Shown here one piece after another: positions 34,490 to 45,074 of a stretch of 64,000 bases of DNA. Made by a program: the position numbers and the translations under genes. Under the pieces are notes generated by a model, which was not told where the DNA came from, did no database searches, and saw only the letters and a program-made list of their open reading frames with translations. Position 1 is the first letter of the stretch, and each line of letters begins with the position of its first letter. The stretch is from positions 74,837,120 to 74,901,119 of the forward strand of contig CM056583.1 in the NCBI GenBank assembly GCA_029721435.1. The letters run 5' to 3'. The stretch comes from Gymnothorax reevesii. Lineage: Eukaryota > Chordata > Actinopteri > Anguilliformes > Muraenidae.

Positions 34490-34928
34490 TAGCATGCTGT
34501 ATTCATACACCATTGAATCTTTGAATTCTGAATAATTGGCTCAGTTATTGGGCTGATGAGCTAAAGGGCCATCGGTCTTTGTTTATTCATTTATTTATTT
34601 ATATTATTAAATTGAAAAAAGTAAAATCTACAATACTGTATACAAGTAATAATATTAATCAAGATATTACCAATAATGATAAGAACAACATCAATATCAT
34701 CATCATTATGTTAAAAAGATGACCCAGTGATGTATTTTTGTATTTGTTTATAAACCCCAATTCAGGAAACATGATTACATTTTTATTCTCAGACTAAGTA
34801 CAATGAATGTTACCAATAAGGCATGGCACAAATATTTTCCTTTTTTTCTAGTTCTAAGGCAAGATAACTAATTCTATTGTGCTGAACAAGATAGAATTTG
34901 AGCCCTTAGAAATGTGTATTTGTGTAAC
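34490..34928. other. Unannotated AT-rich sequence
   Basis: AT-rich, with TTTATTTA and AATAATAA runs. Nothing recognised. Confidence 0.45.
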
Positions 34929-34932
34929 TTAA

Positions 34933-35529
34933 AGTGCACCCATTATGTTTTTTCATTATTTTAATGTGGTAGCGTGATTTATATCATTTTTATGCACATT
35001 TAAAAGGTCTGTGTCAGAAAACAACTTGAAGTCACCTCCAGAAGAAGCGCACTCTGCCGCAAAACTCACTGCTCCACAGCTGACTGAAATGCCTAAATCG
35101 CATCTGTCCATTTTTTTGTTTTCATCAATTAGTGATGTCATCATTTGAATTTTCGCGCTAAGCAGATAGCTTGGCACACCCTTGAATCAAGTGGGTTTTG
35201 CCCACCGGGCTTACCCAGTATTTGTGTCTACAGCGGAAATCCATTTATGTAAAGGGGCGTGACAAGGGGCTTGAATGGTGGACCAATCACAAGTGAGTCA
35301 TCAAGTTGACCAATCACTGCACACTGGGGTTTTTGGGAAGGCCGGGGCAGGACTTTCAATGGAGCGTTTCACAGACAGGTGCTTCAGAATTGGCAAGCAT
35401 GAGAAAACTCAAACTGTTAACTGTTAAAAATAAAACTTTTTTTTTTAACAATGACACATTGCAACCTTTTTTTTGTGGAGTTCAAGAATGCAAGAATGAT
35501 CTGTGAAAAGTCACATAATGGATGCACTT
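34933..35529. mobile_element. TTAA-flanked non-autonomous DNA transposon
   Basis: The left end AGTGCACCCATTATG and the right end, inverted AAGTGCATCCATTATG, match except for one substitution and a one-base offset. TTAA flanks both sides (34929-34932 and 35530-35533). TTAA duplication is shared by piggyBac and Kolobok elements, and the sequence does not decide between them. The 597-bp interior has no transposase. It lies about 1.15 kb upstream of the ch25h-like gene. Confidence 0.6.
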
Positions 35530-35533
35530 TTAA

Positions 35534-36330
35534 AATAATGATCCCACCTTGTGGCATCTGTGGTACAATATTGAAGGGAATATTTAGAGAAACTTATTTT
35601 CAGGAATAAATTAAACTAACATTTCCTCCTCTTATGACAATGGCAGTATATTTCATTTAAAGTTCTTCTTTGATGTAAAGCTCTGCTTCTGACATTAGTG
35701 TTTTTATTTGAGTGGGAAACAAGCCAGGCAAGTTAATTTTCTAAGCCCTTCTTTACTCAGTTGAATGCGGTCTTTTAATACAGGAACAAAACTGACAGGA
35801 AGCTCAAGAAAAGCGGAGAACTAAGGCATAAAAGCGCTTTTTTTGTGCGCTTTAATAAGGCACTGTTAGCAACAGGCCAATTTGGATCCAATGTTAAATC
35901 TGGCTTCACTTCAATATTACATGCACCCAAAAACAAGTTTTTTCAGGATTGATTAGAGATTACATGCAGGGTTATACAAGGTTCATTAAAGTCTGACACC
36001 AGATAAAGTGTGAAAAACAGGCTTCATTCAGAAGTGCTGGAGCTGATTAAATGCTACTGATGTACACAATTGTGGTTGGACCACCATGCCCTCTTGTGCA
36101 AGTAATAAATGCGCTGTTTTTGTGCAAGCCCCTTACTGCTTTAACTGATTAACCAATACACAAATCCAGTTACAAAACTTAAGCAAATATAGTTATAGGG
36201 ACTGGCACCAGATTATTGCATTGAATATGTATCAGGCCAGCACCAGCACTGGTTAGCAACTCCAAAGGCTTATTAAACATTGACTTCAGATATTGTAGTG
36301 TGCAGGATTAAGGGTACATACTGATCAATA
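35534..36330. other. Repeat-poor sequence upstream of ch25h-like gene
   Basis: No transposon ends, tandem repeats or ORFs. The repeat-free character beside a gene makes it a candidate for regulatory sequence; nothing specific can be named. Confidence 0.35.
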
Positions 36331-36676
36331 CGTCAGTGTATTGGTGGCTTGCTTGTTTCAGATTCAGGCCACAGAAGGAGACAAAAACCAAAGTAACCAA
36401 AGGTTATTTTCATGGCAACCTTTATGGAATGATTTGGAAATGTCTGACACGACCTCAGTTCTTTATAATACAATGAGGAAAAAAGCTTTTAAAGTTTTGA
36501 ATTGGCCTCCTATTGGCTGGAGCGCTAGAATTTAGGTCAATGTCCGGTGGTGGCATTGTAGCTGGCTGGGGTTTTCATACTGCAGAGAAAGCCTTCACAG
36601 AAATTTTTCACTGCTTTTAAAAAGGAGGTGGCGCTTAAAAGTACATAAAACCAAGATTGCAAGTCCAGATTTGCCC
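36331..36676 (+). promoter_or_regulatory. Putative ch25h-like promoter and 5' UTR
   Basis: The sequence just upstream of the start codon holds two TATA-like boxes, TTTTAAAAAGG (about 36615-36625) and ACATAAAACC (about 36643-36652). Either would leave only a short 5' UTR. A canonical interferon-stimulated response element (GAAANNGAAA) was looked for by eye and not found. Promoter status is inferred from position. Confidence 0.35.
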
Positions 36677-36688
36677 ATGGGATGCTGA
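36677..36688 (+). CDS. Three-codon upstream ORF overlapping the ch25h-like start
   Basis: ATGGGATGCTGA encodes Met-Gly-Cys-stop and overlaps the main ATG (36682-36684) in another frame. The ATG has G at +4 but C at -3, so its context is moderate. If the transcript starts upstream of 36677, ribosomes would meet this ATG first. That would lower initiation at 36682 and favour the in-frame ATG at 36748. Translation is not demonstrated. Confidence 0.4.
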   Translation: MGC

Positions 36689-37626
36689 AAAAGACTGAAG
36701 AGCTAATTTTGCGTACTTCAAACGTGCTTTCTCATTTCCTTTTTGAAATGGCAAAAGACAACTCCAGTAGCATTTATTATGGTGCGTTCACAGCGGCAAG
36801 CATGAAGTTTGTATTTCCTGAAGAATCTCTGCTGCAACCTATGTGGGGCTACCTCCTAGCTAACTACTCATGCACCTTGAGGTCACCTCTTTTTCCTGTT
36901 TTGCTGTCTGTATTCACATACCTGTTCATGGTGGGGATCTTCACAGTGTTGGATATCTTAGCAACAATCTGTCCCAGCATTAACCAGTATAAGATTCACC
37001 CGAAGAATCCCATCACACTGGACAATATCTGCAGGACCCTGAGCCTTACCTCATACAACCATCTGATCTACATTTTCCCAGCAGCAGTGGGGCAGTGGCT
37101 CTGGAGGCCGCCAATTCCACTCCCCAAGGAAGCACCAAGTCTTTCTGAGTTCCTGCTGGGCATCTTGGGCTGTACCATTCTGTTTGATTTCCAGTACTAC
37201 CTGTGGCATCTCCTGCACCACAAGATTGGCTGGCTCTATCGGACTTTTCATGCCATTCATCACCAGTATGGCGAGACCTTTAGTCTGGTCACCCAGTACC
37301 TTTCTGCCTGGGAGCTTATTACTGTAGGGTTCTGGACCACAGTGGACCCTCTTCTCCTCCAGTGCCACTGCTTGACTGCGTGGGGCTTCATGCTCTTCAA
37401 CATCTGGATCTCCACCGATGACCACAGCGGTTACGATTTCCCCTGGTCCCTCCACAACCTGGTCCCATTTGGTCTATGGGGAGGATCGGTAAAGCATGAC
37501 GCCCACCATCAAAAGCCTAACACTAACTTTGCCCCCTTCTTCTCCCACTGGGATTGGATAGGAGGGAGCTCATCATCCTTTATTCGCTCATATGCTATGA
37601 AGGGAAATAAGAAGAAAGAAGACTGA
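36682..37626 (+). CDS. ch25h: Cholesterol 25-hydroxylase-like protein, intronless
   Basis: A 314-residue ORF without introns, as in vertebrate CH25H, a di-iron ER membrane enzyme of the fatty acid hydroxylase family that adds a 25-hydroxyl to cholesterol. Hydrophobic segments lie at about 68-92, 122-142, 156-175 and 205-242. The three histidine boxes are complete: HLLHH at 176-180, HAIHH at 190-194 and HDAHH at 272-276. The family signatures WLYRTFHAIHHQ, TDDHSGYDFPWS and NFAPFFSHWD are also present. The last four residues, KKED, form a KKXX-type ER-retrieval signal. Residues NYS (61-63) form a glycosylation sequon. The protein is longer at the N-terminus than the roughly 270 residues of human CH25H. 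Met23 (36748, with G at -3 and +4) or Met41 may be the true start. Fish have several ch25h-like paralogues, so the symbol is at family level. No lesion is seen and the gene looks functional. Confidence 0.93.
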   Translation: MLKKTEELILRTSNVLSHFLFEMAKDNSSSIYYGAFTAASMKFVFPEESLLQPMWGYLLANYSCTLRSPLFPVLLSVFTYLFMVGIFTVLDILATICPSINQYKIHPKNPITLDNICRTLSLTSYNHLIYIFPAAVGQWLWRPPIPLPKEAPSLSEFLLGILGCTILFDFQYYLWHLLHHKIGWLYRTFHAIHHQYGETFSLVTQYLSAWELITVGFWTTVDPLLLQCHCLTAWGFMLFNIWISTDDHSGYDFPWSLHNLVPFGLWGGSVKHDAHHQKPNTNFAPFFSHWDWIGGSSSSFIRSYAMKGNKKKED

Positions 37627-37830
37627 TTATTCTTGACCTGCTTTTTAAGACAAACTACCCCAGAATGCATATTAACTAGGTTCATTCATTGTATGTGATA
37701 TCTATTTTTTTAATTCCTTTGCAGTAACAGTCGATCATTGGCTCTATTCATGTAAGGAGATAGTATGATATCTACCTGGGCATTTACAATAGGGCTGGAC
37801 GATAAGCCAACTCATGACAATTTTAAGCGA

Positions 37831-37836
37831 AATAAA
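37831..37836 (+). terminator. Candidate poly(A) signal for ch25h-like gene
   Basis: AATAAA about 205 bases after the stop codon, before the LTR that begins at 37987. It is the first canonical hexamer downstream of the gene. Usage is inferred. Confidence 0.5.
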
Positions 37837-37986
37837 ATATCTCCCACCATAGGGCGAATAGACAAGCTCGGTCCTTTTCTTTTCTATGACTCATACCTGA
37901 TGTGGTCTTCAACAAATAGCAGTCAAATGTTAGAGGCCATTAATATATGGCTTCCTCTTCGCGTAGTAGTCTTAACGTGCATTTGA

Positions 37987-38586
37987 TGTTGCCACAATGA
38001 GCTGTTCATTGACACAGGTCTTCTGAATTTATTACAGGCCAATACGGTTATGTTTATAACAGAGGCAGAAAGGGAGTTCACAAAATAGTAATGGGGAACC
38101 AAGTATGGTGACCTGCCCATCAGTGGTGTCTGGGGGTGCACAAAGGAGGCACAACAGTTTGATGAGGGGGGCACACACACAAAATTATTATTTTTTTGCT
38201 TTATTATGTTGACCGGGGGGGGGGGGGGGTTGTCGACTTAATTTAGTTGAGCGGTGGGGGGGCGTTTTTACTTTTTTAACCGGGGGAATGGGGGGGTGAT
38301 CTTCTTTTTGTCGAGCGGGGGCTGCTGCGCAAGCGAGATACTCTTCATTTATTTTTTTTTTACGTATCTTCAATGGGGGGGCATGTGATGTCACCCCCCA
38401 CCCCCCCTTGGTGACGTCACTGCTGCCCATGACTGGAAAAAACTAAGCTTTAAATAGAAAAGGGGAACATAATTAACTAAAAGGAAACAGGTGACAGCCA
38501 TTAACTGATAAGAACTGTGGATAATTGAATAATTAGGTAAGGGCAGGTAGCCAGGCATTGGAATGCCTTAGGGGAGGGGCATTACA
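37987..38586 (-). repeat. Solo LTR, family 3, split by a hAT MITE
   Basis: On the - strand it begins TGTAATGCCCCTCCCC and runs through GGCTACCTGCCCTTACCTAA, CACCTGTTTCCTTTTAGTT and CTATTTAAAGCTTAG (TATA-like). After the MITE it continues with ATGGGCAGGT and GTAATAAATTC (poly(A)-like), ending GGCAACA. Without the MITE and its duplication it is about 290 bases, against 309 for the homologous copy at 62767-63075. Confidence 0.75.
38121..38422. mobile_element. hAT MITE, 302 bp, G-rich
   Basis: It starts CAGTGGTGTC and ends GACGTCACTG, inverted CAGTGACGTC. Identical octamers CTGCCCAT flank it at 38113-38120 and 38423-38430. The homologous LTR at 62767 has a single ATGGGCAG (62923-62930) at the corresponding place, which is the unoccupied site. 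The interior has long G runs (about 38215-38230 and 38258-38264) and no coding capacity. Confidence 0.9.
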
Positions 38587-38692
38587 ATGGTGAATTTTCA
38601 AACCACCTCATTCTGTCTGTATTAGCACTTTGTTTACTGTTACAGTTCTTGTGGAGTTGAGATTGTTCATGACTTCTGAAAACATAGGCTGT

Positions 38693-39606
38693 GTCCGGAA
38701 TTCCATACTAACAGACTATAGAGTACGGGAAAACGTCATGCTCGACTTCTTAGTATGTCCGAAACCGTAATATGAAACCAATAGTACGCAATATGCGTAC
38801 TATTTCTGAAGAAAATTTACAGTATGCAAACAATGGGCACTTCGCCGGCATATGCATCCCATCATGCAATGCGGTGATGACCACGTCTATTACAGGGTGT
38901 CAGTCTGCTCCACCCCGTGGTTAAAATATGACAACTACTGGAATGTTTGCTTTTTACTGCAGGGTTGAAAACTATGCGATGCAACGTGAAATATGAAACT
39001 AACAAATAAACTGAAGAGTTATTAAGGTGACAAAGGCGTTGAGATCGCTGTCCTCCATTTTCCGTTATGGTCAATGTTGTTGCACATTGGTGGACAGAGG
39101 ACGCTCGTCACACGCAATGATTCCTCCTGTCACCTCAATAAATCCTCAGTTTATATGTAAGTCTATCGATTTAACATTGCGTTGCAGAGTTTAGCTTAGG
39201 TCAGACGTCATGATTCTTGCAAATCAAATGCTTGGCCACAGCATTGTATGAGACGTTAGCTGTAAAAGCACTGCCGTGGTCGCAAAGTTAGCAAAGGAGC
39301 TAATGTTTTTCAACGTAAATTAACCATTAACAATGGGAATGTTATGCGAGTGAGAAGGGATAGCCAATGAAGAAATTATTAGTTTCCTCCAGTAATTGTG
39401 GAGATGATCTCTCTTGTTTGCTGATGGGACTGAAATTAACGTGGGTTACCACGGTTATGCCTCTCCAATTGGCTAGAACGCTTTCAGGAAGTGACATTTA
39501 AGTGTGTCCGAAAGAAAAACCATACTTCTGTTTATACACACAAAAGTAAATTGAACGATAGTACATACGTTTAATATGTAGTGAGTAGTGTCCTGAGTAG
39601 TCTTTT
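38693..39606. repeat. Candidate decayed DNA transposon (GGCTGTGTCCG type)
   Basis: The start GGCTGTGTCCGGAATTCC and the later GTGTCCGAAAGAAAAACC (about 39500) resemble a common fish element whose ends read GGCTGTGTCCGAAAT. A perfect 11-bp inverted repeat with a 3-base loop lies at 38780-38804. The right end is not recognisable and no target duplication was found. Confidence 0.35.
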
Positions 39607-39609
39607 AAC

Positions 39610-41890
39610 GGTAATGGCATAAATGACTTTTGTCACATTGCATGCCATAATAAAATTCAGTTGACTCAAAATTAAAAAATCTACATAACCCTTTTTAGAA
39701 TTTAGAAAATATGAAAATCAATGCATACCATCAAAGATACTACTATTACTCACTGCTGCACTGCATCAGCAAAGTAAAATGAAAAATACAAAGAACATGG
39801 CTGTGATTTTCACTGAAAATGTTTGTGTCTAGTTAAAAATATTTCATTCTCGCTTTATATGCAATAGACAAAAGTGATTTAAAGAGATAACTGACAGAGA
39901 TGTTCTAGCCAACCATTTGCCAGTGCCTGGTTTCAAAGTGCTGGTCAAGCAGTGTGACATATTCTGATGTCAACAGTGCTGCTTAATAAGCAAAATAGCA
40001 AAAAAAAAAAAAAGTTTATTTTATTGATTGTTGATCTACTACTTGTGCCTGAGTCTCTGATTTCACTCTTGACAGCATAGACTAAGCCATAGGTTGCTGA
40101 GCACAAGTGTTTTAAGTTCTTTCAAATGATTTTCTTCAACTGAATGAATCATTTGCTTCCCTAATAAATGGTTAGTTTTCATACCTATGATTCCATGGTT
40201 TTACTTGTTAGGGACCTGTTGATTTTTCACATTTATTGGTTAATTTTGACCCCACTTTTCATACAGTTGTTTCTGATTTATCATAATGTGGTTATGGATT
40301 TTTTTTTTATTATTGTTCATGGCATGTACTGTACTGATATTTGTCAAAATGTGGCTTGTTATGATAAATAGTAACTGTTCTAGACATAAACACTCCTAAG
40401 TAAGAGAAATTAACTGTTAAGATCCTTCAATTGCCAGTATAGGGTTAAGTGCAATAATGTTATATGTGCAAATTTTACAGAAATCAAGGTTTGGACAGTT
40501 GTGAATATTGCTTTACTTTATTTATTCAACAACAATACACAATGTCATCCTGACCAGTGCACAACATTGACTGGTACACAACATTGGTACATAGTGAAAG
40601 TATATTCTGTACTGTATATTCTGTGTAAAACCATAAAACATGAGATTGCCATTTATTAGGTTATTGCACTGAACCCTTGTGGTTGAAATAAAAACCACCA
40701 TACACTGGCAGGCCCCAGCATTGGGTGTGGGTGCCATTGATCTATCTGACTGTAGACCCCTCTCAGTGGAGCCACTTAAAAAGTATGTTTTACTTCCTGA
40801 TTTTTTTTTTTTTTTTTTTGCTACGTAATACAAAGAAATACATATAAAATCTGGCTGTTTTTAAAGAAAATATTGAATGAACTTTATGTCCATTTAACTC
40901 AATCAGTTTTACTGGATATAGTTTCTATTCTGGCGGGCAGTAGGTTATTGGCTGTGTGTTCAGTAGACAATATTTTGTGGGCAGAACTGTATAGTGACTG
41001 TGTCCGAACAGCCCAGGTATTATTCCATTCATAGCTAAGGCTAAATTCTTCATTAGGGCAGTGCTGATTTTCTCTGAAAAAGAATTAGCAGGTATCCAAT
41101 TTACCAGCAGAGGCCACTAGTGCACAAGCAAACAATGTCATCATAGCTGACTGAGCCCCTTCCTTCCCTCTGTTGCAGTCAAGGCAAGTCTGTCTTTGAC
41201 TCAGCTGGCACTGGTACAGTTCAGAGCCCACCCAGCTACGGGTGACATACACCTCAACACCTCCACAATGGTTTTCGATAAGAAAATATTAAGATCTGCT
41301 TGAAATGTGGACTTTCAGCAGTATGAGCCGTGTAGAAATTCCGGCCATTTGTTTATTTATTTATTTGCTAAATAACCTCCTCACTTCTCTGCTTTAAAGA
41401 CCTCTATTATGAAAATCACATATTTTTTTCTCAATCTTAGGACATATAATCTGGTCCTTCCTTTATCCAACATCTGATGAAATGTGAAATCAGATGGTCC
41501 CAGCTGTTTTCTGTGGCGTATGTCCCTCCTATGATATGTTCTTGAGTGACTCATTTTGTTTCTGTACCCCTTTTGACATCAAACATTTGTATAATACAGC
41601 CCAATATTCCTGGGTGCCACTTAGGACACTTTTGAGATGCCCATGCCATATTTGTGTCCAATTTCAGTTTCCTACCTTGTTCATAATGACACCAAACACA
41701 GTGTTTTTAATTGAAAACGACAGCATTATTTACAAAGTATCTAGTTATGGTCATGAAGCATATTTATTATGTACTACTTTATTTTGTCCCTAAAATCTGT
41801 GAAACATCTTCCCATACTTATTTTTTCCTGACATTTATAATTTTATCTATCTTTTACATAATTCATGCTCATACACCGGAGATAGTCTGA
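39610..41890. other. Unannotated intergenic sequence
   Basis: No gene or repeat boundary was recognised. There are A and T homopolymer runs near 40003-40013 and 40800-40819. Frames at 40168-40371 and 41494-41793 lack any domain signature. Confidence 0.45.
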
Positions 41891-42340
41891 AGGTTGTCAA
41901 GAATATAGATGCCTTATCAATACGCCGTGGCAGGATTTATGAACAACATCTGGGGACATAATATGTCTATGTGATGACAGGACACGTGAGTCAATAAGCA
42001 ACAATTATCAACTGTGTTAACTGTGGTTAAGTGCAAAGTGCTACTGTTAGCTTGTTTGTTTTGAGGTACGGGAGCGGCTTTTCATATGGAGTATGATGGT
42101 CATATGCATTTTCTAATCTTTAACCCCGCTGTGCATAATAGAGGCCTGTGTCCACAAAATTCCAAAATTAAAGTGCTAAATAATTCTGGAATTGAATTTC
42201 CAAATGAGACAAGTGTTTTGCCTCATTAAAATAAATTTTCCAGCCTCTGTGACACAAGTCCTGAGTCATAAAGCCTTTAATAGGGTCAGGCACAACGGGC
42301 AAGGATTGGCGTTATTGGAATATGCATAAAGGGGTTAAAA
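41890..42340. other. Repeat-free block, possible conserved noncoding element
   Basis: A non-coding stretch of balanced composition without repeats, containing AT-core motifs typical of homeodomain sites (AATTAAAGTGCTAAATAATT). Its candidacy as a conserved element rests on sequence texture only. Confidence 0.25.
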
Positions 42341-42453
42341 CAATGGACGACCACACATTTTTCAATTAATGTATCATTAGGCATTTTAACAATTTTGCTC
42401 ACAGTTGCAGATTTAGGCAGTTTAAAATTTTCTTCTGTATTTTGTTTTGTAAT

Positions 42454-43214
42454 TATATCCCCGAACGCCGAATGGCGTTATTATGTTTTTGGTCCGACCG
42501 CCGCCGCCAAATTTAAAGTTTTGCATATAAGTAAGTATCATAAAGAGGAAGAACTGATTCGATTTTGGACAATTTCAAATCTCTAGATTGGCCACCAGGG
42601 GCCAAAAACTGATTTAGGTGTTAATGCGATAACTGCAGTAATATTTTAATTAGAAATTCCCAGTTTTGCATATGAGTATCATAAAGAGGAAGAACTGATT
42701 CGATTTTGGACAATTTACAATTTCTAGATTAGCCACCAGGGGCCAAAAACGGAAAAAATCACTGTTTTTAATCATATTTCTGGAAATATTTGTCTGACTG
42801 ACCTCAAATCAAGTGCAAATGAAAGGTCATGACCTGAGAATGTGTCCCTCGATGACATTTTACCTTTTTGGTTCAAAATTTTGACACGAAGTGGAGCTTT
42901 GTCACATAAAATTCACCAATTTTGCTATATCTTTGGAACTATTTCTCCAATTGACATGAAACTATGTGCAACTGCAAGGTCATCACCTCACAACGTGTCA
43001 CATGATGACATCATACCTGTATGGTTCAATATTTTGCCACCAGGTGGCGCTTTGTGATGGAAAATGACCATTTTGGCCATATCTTCAGAACCATTTGTCC
43101 GATTGACGTGAAATTAAGTTCAAATGCAAGTCTATTCAAGGTCTATTTAAGAATTGAGGAATTGGAGGATTGGGGGCATTCGAGGATATACCCCAAGCCT
43201 TCGCCTCCGAAGGC
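42454..43214. repeat. Tandem-core repeat with inverted TATATCC ends and hairpins
   Basis: The left end TATATCCCCGAACGCC and right end GGCATTCGAGGATATA (43175-43190) are inverted copies. Inside the left end is a hairpin at 42464-42479 (AACGCC ... GGCGTT). Just outside the right end is a hairpin at 43197-43214 (GCCTTCG ... CGAAGGC). Between lie repeated units. Two begin GCATATNAGTATCATAAAGAGG and share CTGATTCGATTTTGGAC. Two or three later units share GATGACAT, TGGTTCAA, ATTTTG and CCATATCTT-like blocks, with a period near 170. No coding sequence. Confidence 0.65.
42824..42835. promoter_or_regulatory. Palindromic nuclear-receptor motif (IR0)
   Basis: AGGTCATGACCT is two AGGTCA half-sites in perfect inversion without a spacer, the form known as a palindromic thyroid hormone response element. 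The next tandem unit has a decayed version, AGGTCATCACCT, at about 42976. Function is not shown. Confidence 0.45.
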
Positions 43215-43219
43215 ATAAA

Positions 43220-45070
43220 CCTAGTTTTAAAAAAAGTACCCTAATTCTATGGGCAATTTTTATTTTTTACTAGAAGGTTAAAGTAAAGCTAATTCTTTTC
43301 TATTCATTTACAAAAGTATTTTAAATAGTTGCTTCCTATGTAAAACAATTAAACACAAAATAATGTTTGCTGAAAATGTTATGTTAAAAATAGAAAAATT
43401 ATGTTTTTCCAACATACCACGGCTTGCAATCTACCTTAAATTAACGTAATGCTTCGCTAAACTAGTGTTTGTCCAATATGAACTTTTTTAGCTAACATTA
43501 ATACTTAACTAAATGCATTACAGGCAACGTTAACAGCAACTGTACGCCAACATTACCAAAAAGATGAGACCTCTGAGGACTATTCACACAGATAACGTGA
43601 GAATTATCATGGGGACAATGAATATGATTATAGGCTACTCTCTTGCTGGCTAGTCTCGCTGACTTAACTTACAGTTTGTAACCCATTTAAGTTTTGTAAC
43701 GTTACGCTAACTAAAGATCTTAATTACTGCTTAACGCCTAAAATATTAAGAACTGGTTTGAGAAACCTAACAATTAATAATGCAACTTGTGACAGTCTTC
43801 CCTTAAGATAAATAACCATGTTTGAGTGTTTTAAGTGTGTTTTGGGTGTTGTCCTGGAAAAGAGATCTGACAGATTGAAAATAAATAAATGTATATGTAA
43901 GAATAAAAATCTAAGTTTTGGCCAAGAGCAACTTGCTGGAGAAAAAGTGCTGAGAGCAAAATAATTGAGTTAGATTTTGGCTGCCACTAGTCCCTTCTGA
44001 TTAAAGCCAACAATTTATTCGCCAATATAAGTCCTTTGGGATGGAATGAAACTGTAATTTGGAGTTTCTCTGATAACTGTTGTCACAGCCAACTGTGCAC
44101 CTTCCTGGGTATATTTTATTAACTTTATTTTAATATTTCCAACATCATCTTGTCTTGTCTGCGAACAGTGACCTATTGCTGTGAGGTGCAGCTGCGATGT
44201 TCTAAATGTTTTTGCACAATCACCAGGGAATAGTAAACAGTAAAAAATGTATGATATGGGACCCTTCAAAAATTATTGGATTGCTTTGACAGTATGCTTC
44301 AGGTTATAGTGCATTTGCATCATGATGCAATGTCCAATGAGTTTTGAGCTATTGTGGCTGATGAATAGATAAAATAGCTATTACAATTCAGAATACATCA
44401 TACTGCTTTTGTCAGCAGTCGAATCAATCACATCTTGGATGAGGTGGAAAGCTTTGAATCATGAGTAGTTCCATCTCTTCCCTATGCACTTTTCCTCTAC
44501 TCATTCTCGTTCAAGTTCTCTCATCTGTCCATGGGATGTTGTTCCAGAAACGTTTAGATATTTTTTGGTTCTGTATCCTTTGTTTTTGATTTATTTTTTA
44601 AACATTATTAGGATGACCCCTCTGAATAGTTGACTTTTACACAGATATACCTACCTCCTTAGGGACATTTTTGATCGGCCAGCTGTTGAGAGAAGGCTTT
44701 TCTCAGTCACACACAAAAGTTGTTATCCGTGGTCTTCTGGGCTGTTTGGCGTGCTTGAGCTCACCAGTACATTATTTCCTCTTGATATGTAAAATCTCCA
44801 AATAGAAATGCCACACTTGAAATACACTCTTACCTTTGAATGAAACACACCTGGCCATTGAACAACTGTGCCACCAATAGCAAAATTACTCATAAAAAAA
44901 GCACACATATTACTTTTGTAAGTGCACCATTCACCGATACAGCATACACCCAATTTTGATGTAAGTTTGCTCTAATTAAAGCTGAAATCAGTACTTTGAT
45001 ATCATGGAAATTATTAAGCATATCAAACTTGCTTTAAAGGTAGCATAATTTTATAATTTGTGCATATGGC
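43220..45070. other. Unannotated intergenic sequence
   Basis: AT-rich, with no gene. A CCTTCAAAAATTATTGGA segment near 44263 resembles the Tc1 terminal repeat at 45075 but has no partner. Confidence 0.4.
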
Positions 45071-45074
45071 TGGA

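Noticed and set aside
36331..36676. Interferon-stimulated response element upstream of ch25h
   Set aside because: CH25H is interferon-induced in mammals, but no GAAANNGAAA-type site was found by eye in the proximal sequence.
37051..37455. 134-residue - strand ORF
   Set aside because: Shadow of the ch25h-like gene on the opposite strand.
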